Notes under the pieces: generated by a model
The model's database searches: none
The model's input: the letters and a program-made list of their open reading frames with translations, nothing else
What the model was told of the DNA's origin: nothing
Position numbers and translations under genes: made by a program
Source of the DNA: Mytilus californianus
Taxonomy: Eukaryota > Mollusca > Bivalvia > Mytilida > Mytilidae
Direction of reading: 5' to 3'
Assembly: GCF_021869535.1 (NCBI RefSeq)
Contig: NW_026262690.1
Coordinates: 86,225,995-86,289,994 of the forward strand
Length of the DNA stretch: 64,000 bases
Part shown: positions 56,406-64,000 of the stretch, in pieces
Position numbering within the stretch: the first letter of the stretch is position 1
Layout: each line of letters begins with the position of its first letter

Positions 56406-56469
56406 AGTATGACAATATTGGCTAATTTATTGTTTATGTCGTGGCTGCGCTGACATAAACTAAAAAAGG

Positions 56470-59365
56470 TACCAAGATACGTTATTTTTACTTGATTGTT
56501 TGATCAATCTGTTCACAATAGCTATATGTCATTGTACCCAACTTATAATGGGGAAATTACTAACCAACGAACCTCGATTCTGCATGATGCCCAGCTTGAA
56601 CTGAAATTTAGTCGATTAAGTTCTATTCTCAATCTTAAATTTGTATAAGAAATAAAAACTTATGAAGAATGGACAAATAGACTGATATTGCTATAAGGCA
56701 TCTAGTCGGTGTGGTATTATAAGATACTCAGATCCAATGGCATTGAACTATTATAGCCATATTCACCATCAAAAGAGAACCGGAATGAATGATGCAAATC
56801 CAGTATTTGCTATACTAATTAAAAGTATAAATTATCCTTTAACTGAATAATGATTTGAACGTTTTCGTAGCATCAGATCTATCACGATCTTTTTCACGAT
56901 CTTCAAATATTTTTTTTTTGTTGCTATTTCTGATTATGCTAACACAAAGTAACTTTAAGAATTATTTGAATCATTAAAATGGATTGACATTTTACAAAGA
57001 AAAGTTGTTTAGTCATTCGAATTATGTAAAAAATCTTGTTTGTTTACATATTTAAAGTCATTGAAATGTCGAGGAGCAATCTGCCTTTTGTAGTTTTGTA
57101 AAAACGGTGTACTTTTATATCTTGATTTTTCTCAGATACTGATCATAATGTTGAACCATTTTGATAGACAGTTTTATTATTTCGTAAATTTGTCCTTATA
57201 ATTCATTAAATTAGATTAGTAATTGACCTTGCATACGTCTTCTCGATAAGATTTCCTTCACGATCCCATACCAGAGCTTTCATGATCTAATCGCAATACT
57301 TGACCACCGTTAGGTATTCTTTCACGATAATTTTTCTCGATATACCGAATGACACCCGTGGTGTTACCTGTAAAGTGAATGCTCGCAAATGTAATCAAAA
57401 GCTGCGCGCAAACGTAAAAAAAAAAGTTAATATCCCAAATGCGCGCAAATGTAATGCGCCCAGTATAATATGTCTTGTGTGATCTTGTATTCTGATCAAC
57501 TACCATGCAGACTTATCGTATGATGTGTACGTGTAAATTGATGAAACTTTGGGTATACTTCAAAATAATTTCAATACGACATACAGAAACACGGGAAACT
57601 AGAATCGAGAGAGTACAAAATGTATAAACACCAAAGTGATATCAAGTGCTCATAATATATCCCGATTTGCATGTATATACCCGTTTAATTGAACCGTTTC
57701 TTGTTTGATGTCAACTCGGATTTGAAGACGGGGCAAATTGGAAAAAAGTATCTCAAGTCATCCTGGATATATCCAGTAGTATGTAAATGTTATGGTCAGC
57801 CAGTTGCTCAGTTAAACGTACCTAGTCTGAATGTTACCCCGACTGAGATGTTTTTAGAGAACAATTTCACTCTGTTAGGAAAGTAACTGTATATTGCACA
57901 TGTGCACTTTACAATTAAAATTAAACTGTGAAAATAAATATACGCATGGCACGTAAGTAAATTGCTACTCTGAAAAAAAAAATAGTATTCTTACCTTTGT
58001 CATAACTTATTGTTTTGCTTTCATGTGTCACGTCAATAGTTTCCGATAGGAATATGTGTAAGTGAAATGCTAACTTCCATGTGTCGATGGTTTTTTTTTT
58101 AATGTTCAGTAAGTTATTTCCTACCTTAAGATTATTTGGCGACAGTCGATTATCTTTGAAGTGGAAGCTGAAATTAGACTATTGTGTAATAATCTTTCTA
58201 AATCCATGCATTTTATTCATATCACTTCAATATGATGTATATTACATTTTAAATTTACTAAAAATAGAAAATATCAAGTCCTAGTCCATGGTCAACTTTA
58301 TATTGAATAACGACCGCACAATGTAGACAATAATATAATCCCGTTCGTTGTAGTAAACGCAGCAAAAACAATGTCGAAGAACCCTGACAAATTTTAGTAT
58401 TATTATTTATTCTTATTCAAACAATCCATATGATTGCTTGATAGATGCTAATAAAGTTAATATATTAATTTAAAAAAAGGCTATTTAGAACACTTGGTTC
58501 ACCAAAATTATGTATTTCTAGTTTGTTTGTTTATAATTTGTTTTTATCTAGCTCCAAAACTATTCAGGCTGTTCAAATCTGTAACATTGCATATTTTGAT
58601 TTTTTCTCTGATGAGATAAATCTAGTACTTCATGGTCAAAATAAGATATTACCCAAAATCCGATCCAATTAGTGACATTGGGAAATATACCCTATTCTTA
58701 ATTTGTTTATTTCTGCACGGGGGGAATCGTTAAATTTTCAATTTGAACGTTGCTGGAAATTTAACATATATTTATTTTTTTTCCTTCATTTTATTGAACA
58801 AGTTATATGAACATTTAATACTAGTACTCCACAGAGATTACTCAATTATGCATCTAAGATTTATTTGTGGATGGCGGCGAAGAAGCCAGAAAATGTCCGT
58901 GATTATCAATAAACCAACACGGAGGAGAGAAGAAAAAAGAGAATATCGGCTATCCATCGGGAATAATTAGTTTTTATAAGCCTGCTATCTTTTGGTGAGT
59001 TTTTACTGTCCTTTATATTCAATGTTTGGTATTTTTATTCTGCACAAGTACTGTTATCAATTTGAGCTAACAACGGGGTAAAACCCATGATAGATTTGAC
59101 ACACACTACCTTTCTCTTAACAATAGACCAATATACTATACAGATTCAATGTGAAGGCTAGTTTTCGTAAAATGGAAAATGTACCATATTTACGGTATAA
59201 ATGAAAAGAAACGTAGTTCCAAGGAAGCTTTTAATGAAAGTAGTAACGTCGTGCCAGGGAATCTTTAAAAAGGTTTGAGAGTCAAACTTAAAACGTTTTA
59301 TTGCATGCTAGTATATATTGCATATAGGTAAATCAATACGAATCAAATCAAATTCTAAATCAGAA
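56470..59365. other. No gene; one repeat fragment
   Basis: Positions 57361-57470 (GTGTTACCTGTAAAGTGAATG, GCGCGCAAATGTAATGCG) match the repeat at 12811-12884. Other open frames (57689-57886, 58743-58970) show no domain I recognise. Confidence 0.45.
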
Positions 59366-59369
59366 ACAT

Positions 59370-60458
59370 TTAATTATAGAATGATGTTTTTACAGCGTGC
59401 ATCTTTGCTTGTGGTGTCGTTTCCGTTTTGCTTGTAGAGCATCCAATTAATAAGAAACCTTCAGAATCAAATGATAAACTGAATGGAAAACGTATTCCAA
59501 GGTTTTCTGTACTTTGTAGTCCACATATTTCCCCTGTTTCAGTTAAAGCATGTATAGCGTGATTGGTCATCTCAATTATTAATAACATTTTTCGGTGTCA
59601 TTGCAATGTCACGAGGTTGAAACGGAGTCTCGGGTGTATTGAGAATTGAATGTCCTTTGTATATGAACTTTTTTCTTTCCCTTCATATCCAAACCAACTA
59701 CTCGTGCATGACATTCATTATTAATAAAATCTACTACATATATGTTATTTTCCGAATCACTTACAATACGATAAGTATAGTTGAACAAATTTCTTCATGC
59801 TTCGTCATATTCAAATGCTGCTTTACATTTGTAGTCTGCTCCTAGAACAGCTATTTGTCTTGTGGAAAAATCTGTCACCGGATACTTAGCCCCCGGAACT
59901 CTTAGACCTAGTACAAGTTCGCCATGTTTGTTCACATGAAATGCCATATCAATCATTGGAGAAGTTTTTAAAACAATTCTTGCATCACCAGTTGCGGATA
60001 CAGCTTTTAACTCTGATCTTCGGCTTCGTGCAAAGATTATTTCACTCTGGAGATTGACTGCAAAGTCCTGACACTCAATATCGAACTGTTGTAATACTTT
60101 TATGGAGTCCTTTCGTAATTTTGCCTTAATGAAATGGCTATATTGAGGGTCGATGGAAGATAACAGAAACACAACATCGTCATCACTGCAAATAATTTTA
60201 TGTATGCATGGCAACTCTGTTTGGTATGTATTAAAAACGGAATAAATTAGCTCTGAAATATGAAGGGCTTTCAGAAGATTTGCTATATCATACCACTATT
60301 CTGTGTTTTTCCGACGGCTTAAATCACGGGTGAACGTTTCATTTACAGTTATCACACAACAACAATTCTGAATCGATACATTTCCATTTGATGACAACAT
60401 CATTATTGCAAAGTTGGCAGGGAATTGGAGATTGGGCCGTTCTTGTTGATTCTGCCAT
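59370..60458 (-). pseudogene. TRIM-like gene remnant (B-box plus NHL-type propeller)
   Basis: The minus strand starts MAESTRTAQSPIPCQLCNND at 60458, giving a B-box zinc finger (CQLC, WKC, CDNC) that ends in TGA at 60341-60339. The middle of a normal TRIM-like protein (coiled coil) is absent. 60214-59795 reads CIHKIICSDDDVVFLLSS, FHVNKHGELVLGLR and YPVTDFSTRQIAVLG, the propeller repeats of molluscan TRIM2/3/56-like proteins. Another TGA follows, then YRIVSDSENNIYVVDF, and 59588-59370 closes with FPFSLSFDSEGFLLIGCSTSK. Such proteins are usually E3-ligase-like or innate-immune regulators. The stops, shifts and missing middle make this a pseudogene. Confidence 0.75.
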
Positions 60459-60774
60459 AACAGAGATTTGACAATATGGCTACCTATCAGTCATGTACGT
60501 TATTAACTTCATTATTGCGCATGACGTATTGAAATATCTTTTTAAAAGTCAGTAAATGAAAAAAATGATTTATGCTGTATTTGCATATGCGAATTAAAGA
60601 ATTATTTATATTCCATGTAAATACGATCAAATATGTATTACTGTTATAACTGATCAAAAATGATGTTCACTGGTGTTAATATGTCTTCTGATTGAGTTAA
60701 GCTATTTCAATTGATATTTTATAGTGTGTCTTTCTATGTTGTGATGTTACACTATTGTTTCAGATAAGGGTGAA

Positions 60775-61105
60775 AGTTTGGAACCATTGAAACGTTTAAA
60801 CCCGCTGCAATTGTTTGCACCTGTCCTAAGTCAGGAATCTGATGTTCAGTAGTTGTCGTTTGTTGATGTGGTTCATAAGTGTTTCTCGTTTCTCGTTTTT
60901 TATATAGATTAGACCGTTGGTTTTCCTGTTTTAATGGTTTTACACTAGTAATTTTTGGGGCCCTTTATAGCTTGCTGTTCGGTGTGAGCCAAGGCTCCGT
61001 GTTGAAGACCGTACTTTGACCTGACCTATAATGGTTTACTTTTATAAATTTTGACTTGGATGGAGAGTTGTCTCATTGGCACTCATACCACATCTTCTTA
61101 TATAT
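60775..61105 (+). repeat. Dispersed repeat, fullest copy (opposite sense)
   Basis: It runs GTGAAAGTTTGGAACCATTG, GCACCTGTCCTAAGTCAGG, TTCAGTAGTTGTCGTTTGTTG, GGGGCCCTTTATAGCTTGCTG, GAAGACCGTACTTTGACC and ends GGAGAGTTGTCTCATTGG and CATACCACATCTTCTTATAT. Its end reversed is the GAGACAACTCTCCACC block found at 9598, 34265, 41985 and 48290. It is non-coding. Confidence 0.65.
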
Positions 61106-61139
61106 ATTTACATAGCCTAACACCGTTATAGATTATTTG

Positions 61140-62400
61140 ATTGAGAGGGAACAGACCGAATGCGACAACCCTCATGAAGACATATATATAAATTATGCAT
61201 TCTACCGACTGACAATATATGGATTATTTTTCATTTTAGCTACTACATTTTAACCATGCTCATGATACAAAACGAGCGACCTCTTGGTTTCCTGAATCCG
61301 CCTACTTCTGTAACCTTCAATGCTAATTTAAGGATTTGTTTTAATTCAGAAAGATTGGAATTAAAATAAACAATGTATTAGTTAAGATTTATCAAAACTT
61401 ACTTACTGTTTTAATCAGTTCCGATCAAACTACAGAGCAAATGATATACTTAGGAACAAAAGCTAGCCAGCAGTGGTATCAACCAAATTATAGTAAATAC
61501 CATATTGGTTTATTGACATTTATGAACAATAATTAAAAACACGTTTTAGGCACTTTATTTAAACTATATTATCAAATTCCTAAGGCTTTGTTTCAAATTT
61601 CAATTGGAATCTGCATGTGAAAAAAAATTAAAGACTGGAAAATTTTGAAAATGTATATCCTATCAGAGTTATACCTGAACATTAATAGCTTTGACCAGGA
61701 TAGGATAAAAATTATTATTCTGCAACACAAAATGGAGAATACGATTGTGTACAAAAGTGAAAAGAAATTTTCGGCGGAAAAATATAAGCATGCGTAGCAA
61801 CAGAAGAAAATTAGGTCATTTGCAAAAAAAAAAATAACTTGCACCCACCACCCCTATGTTATCAAATGATTGTCCCCTTAGATAAAGCAGACCGGATGCG
61901 TCGCCCCTTATGAGAGACATACATGATTGATACATTGTGCATATTGACAATATATGGATTAAATTTCACTTTAACTCTTTTTTTTAACATTTTATTTCAA
62001 CTCGGATTAATTGTGTTTACCAATACAAAAGTATAATCTTTCAATATCCTGGATCCACCCACTTTTTCATTAAAAGCGAATTTTATGAATTGTTTTTTTA
62101 TTCGGTATGATTGGAATTAAAATACCAAATGAACCAGTTGAAATATCTTCAAAATTCGCGTAATGTTTTAGTCAGTTCCTGGCAACTACAGAGCATATGA
62201 CATACTCAGAAAGTAAGAGTCCGCCAGCTGTGGTATCGAACAAATTAGAGTAAGTAAAATTTTGGTTAATTAACATTAATGAAGAATGAGCGAAAACGTA
62301 CAAGGCAATTTATTTATATTATATCAATCATAGTTTCACAACGTTTTATTTTTTTTTCAAGTGTCGTATGAAATCTGCGTGTGAAACATAAAGTTGGTAA
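61140..62400 (+). repeat. Tandem segmental duplication of ~0.5 kb, diverged
   Basis: About 61140-61640 and 61868-62400 align in order: GACAATATATGGATTA, GATTGGAATTAAAATA, the CAGTTCC...CTACAGAGCA block, CCAGC(A/T)GTGGTATC, and AATCTGC(A/G)TGTGAAA. The offset is about 740 bp. The copies differ by many substitutions and small gaps. No coding content was recognised. It lies just downstream of the TMEM79-like pseudogene. Confidence 0.6.
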
Positions 62401-62760
62401 CTATCAATACCTCTCTATATAAAGTAAAATAATAAGGTCAACTCTGAAACATACCTACTGAGCGGATGATGGACTCGGCAAATTGATATCAACCATGTGC
62501 CAGTAAAACAAAACAAAAAGCGTCTGTTTTCAACTGATTTACTTACACGTGTAGCGTAATCATGAGCAAGAGCAACCGATCACGACCGATTTTATTTCGA
62601 TGAAGGCCGAACTGATTTCCATTGAAGAAATAATAGTGAACGACAACTTGTTATTAGTTAAGTAATTTTATTTTTACAGTTCGTGAGATACTCAAGTAAA
62701 ACAGTTAAAACAATCTGCTTTATATTCACAGTTTTGTACAGTTAATCTTACATATAAGTA

Positions 62761-63120
62761 AGGACATAAGACGATCAGTAATAATATGTTGCAAGCGAAG
62801 GAACACGTCATGCTCATTCCAAAAGCTCCTTCAAGGGCCTCAAAATAAATCCAAAAGCAATTATAAATCTTCCTGAAATGAATATCACAACTAACGAAGA
62901 AATATATTTCATACTGGTTTGATCACGATTTGTTGTCAGTGTCATTACTGTGTTGGCATGGAGCAAGAACTGTTCAATCGTATTCCGTAGAATTCTGAAG
63001 TTTTATAAAGTGTTCCACTGAACCATTTATATAAATAGGATCAATGGCGTATTATTGTCTAGTACTTTAAATATTTCAAACATTTAAAACATTAATATAA
63101 GTGTTGTAGTAGAGTCATGT
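62761..63120 (-). pseudogene. TMEM79/MAPEG-like pseudogene, paralog 5
   Basis: The minus strand clearly resembles paralogs 1-4. RILRNTIEQFLLHANTVMTL is conserved and is followed by a serine/lysine stretch and SSLVVIFISGRFIIAFGFILRP (the GRLFYA-GY region). A frameshift near 62835 follows, then GAFGMSMT, the start of the last segment. Upstream, the TDAIDPLNG block is reduced to a stop-containing form and the second membrane segment is wrecked. The N-terminal third is not found. It keeps the same strand as the intact copies, so it extends the array to 45 kb. Confidence 0.85.
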
Positions 63121-63129
63121 TATCATATA

Positions 63130-64000
63130 TGTCATGCAACAGTAAACGAAAAAAAAACTATGATATTCAGCAACCAACGACAACTTCTGAATAACATAGG
63201 ACAAGTACATTAAGAATGAGGCGCGGTTAAACATGTTTATAAGCGCTCAAGCTATTAACCTGGGACATTGGTTTACCAGCACAACATATAAAAAACGTAA
63301 AATTCTTCTGGTATTTTATATATGAAATCATTTGAGTAAAATCTATACATATGTATGTACTAACAAAATTACTTAAATATGAACATTAGTAAATATGTAA
63401 ATCATGCAGTGATTTAATATGATATAAAACCGTTCGAAAATTTCATTCAACTACCTAGTTTACATTTCATTGTATGTAAATTTTCCATGTTATGAATTAT
63501 ATATATAATTATCATACGTAAACCTACTTAAAAAACGTCCTATGTTGTTTCAATTGCACAAACAGATACCTTTACAGATATTTTTTAGAAATGTCAAGTT
63601 TCCAAGTTCTGAAAAAATAAAATGTTTACAGTGCGATGAACAAAGTACACATGACTATGCGTGGTATGTCCTTGCAAGATAATTATAGCTTTAGAAGAAC
63701 GATTTCCTTCGTTGAATTGCTGATAGCAATACTTCCAATAAGTTAAACTATTTAAGAATGATCGCGTTAACATTTCTCTCCATTTAACTTAATTCTATCA
63801 AAATGTCAAACTCATTTACAGTAGTTTCTGCAAGACCACCCATTATCGAATTTTGTCCTTATAACATTTTCAAGTTCTAATGGAGGAGTTATTTTTAGTA
63901 AAAGACAGCTCAACTAAAATTAAATTTTAATCTAAATTACATTTTTTCACAATAAATATAAATCAAACAGTACAAATTTACTGTGATATATAACTACTTT
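63130..64000. other. No gene; one repeat fragment
   Basis: Positions 63160-63275 (CAGCAACCAACGACAACTTC, CGGTTAAACATGTTTATAAG, GCGCTCAAG) are an end fragment of the family at 9598-9815. Nothing else was recognised up to the window end. Confidence 0.45.

Larger units (their letters stand above)
53492..56460 (-). mobile_element. Penelope-like element, permuted (endonuclease before RT)
   Basis: The element reads on the minus strand from about 56460 to 53492. A GIY-YIG endonuclease region (56405-55473) comes first, then the RT (55472-53794), then a 300-bp untranslated tail ending CTTTCGTCCCTCTTTTA. This endonuclease-first order is that of the Naiad/Chlamys group of Penelope-like elements, known from many invertebrates; canonical Penelope elements have the order reversed. 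Lesions: TAA between the two regions (near 55387), an internal deletion with frameshift near 54430 that removes RT motif A, and a TAA at 54103. The tail and C-terminus are repeated at 31544-32104, with tail-only copies at 26806, 45835 and 47650. No flanking pseudo-LTR was found. Confidence 0.8.

Overview
This window looks like AT-rich, repeat-laden nuclear DNA from a marine bivalve, most likely a mussel (Mytilus-like). That rests on eukaryotic gene structure (GT-AG introns, long non-coding stretches), a cluster of TMEM79-like membrane-protein genes, a TRIM/NHL-type fossil gene, and several dispersed repeat families that I remember from bivalve genomes. The species is an inference; no search was run.

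Host genes. Four intact, equal-length (185 aa) paralogs of a TMEM79/MAPEG-like membrane protein lie head-to-tail on the minus strand at 17854-18411, 28007-28564, 37374-37931 and 42794-43351. A fifth, broken copy lies at 62761-63120. Each intact copy has its coding region in one exon, with a 3' splice site 10-14 bases before the ATG, so each should have an upstream non-coding exon. A T-rich TTTTGACCTTT motif (AAAGGTCAAAA on the gene strand) recurs upstream of three copies, and a diverged form lies upstream of the fourth. A TRIM-like gene remnant (B-box, then NHL-type propeller) lies at 59370-60458 (-).

Mobile elements fill most of the rest. 0-9 kb holds a decayed piggyBac transposase (about 775-2355, +) and a decayed DUF3504/Crypton-type tyrosine recombinase (5312-8820, -). 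A 1.5-kb element made of nine ~161-bp tandem repeats separates two coding parts of the latter. 9-17.5 kb holds a fold-back element (9085-10775), several copies of a putative SINE ending in CAATCAATC, and a second array element with six ~167-bp units. 20.9-28 kb holds a Penelope-like fossil split by a TTAA-flanked MITE, an inverted-repeat element rich in GACGTC motifs, and a long composite repeat with hairpin ends. 31-36 kb holds a 5'-truncated Penelope-like copy, a second TTAA MITE, another Penelope-like fossil and a 0.7-kb element with perfect TIRs at TTAA. 39.9-41.8 kb is a complete CACTA-like non-autonomous element with a TAG target duplication and an internal 51-bp minisatellite. 46.6 kb is a tRNA-derived SINE with a Nin-type central domain.

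48.3-50.9 kb is a tyrosine-recombinase retroelement with split direct repeats (A1 - gag - YR - B1 - A2 - B2) and no visible reverse transcriptase. 53.5-56.5 kb is the most complete Penelope-like element; its GIY-YIG endonuclease lies before the reverse transcriptase (permuted order). Its 3' tail is the source of short repeats elsewhere in the window. Almost all transposon genes here carry stops, frameshifts or deletions; the only convincingly intact coding genes are the four TMEM79-like copies.
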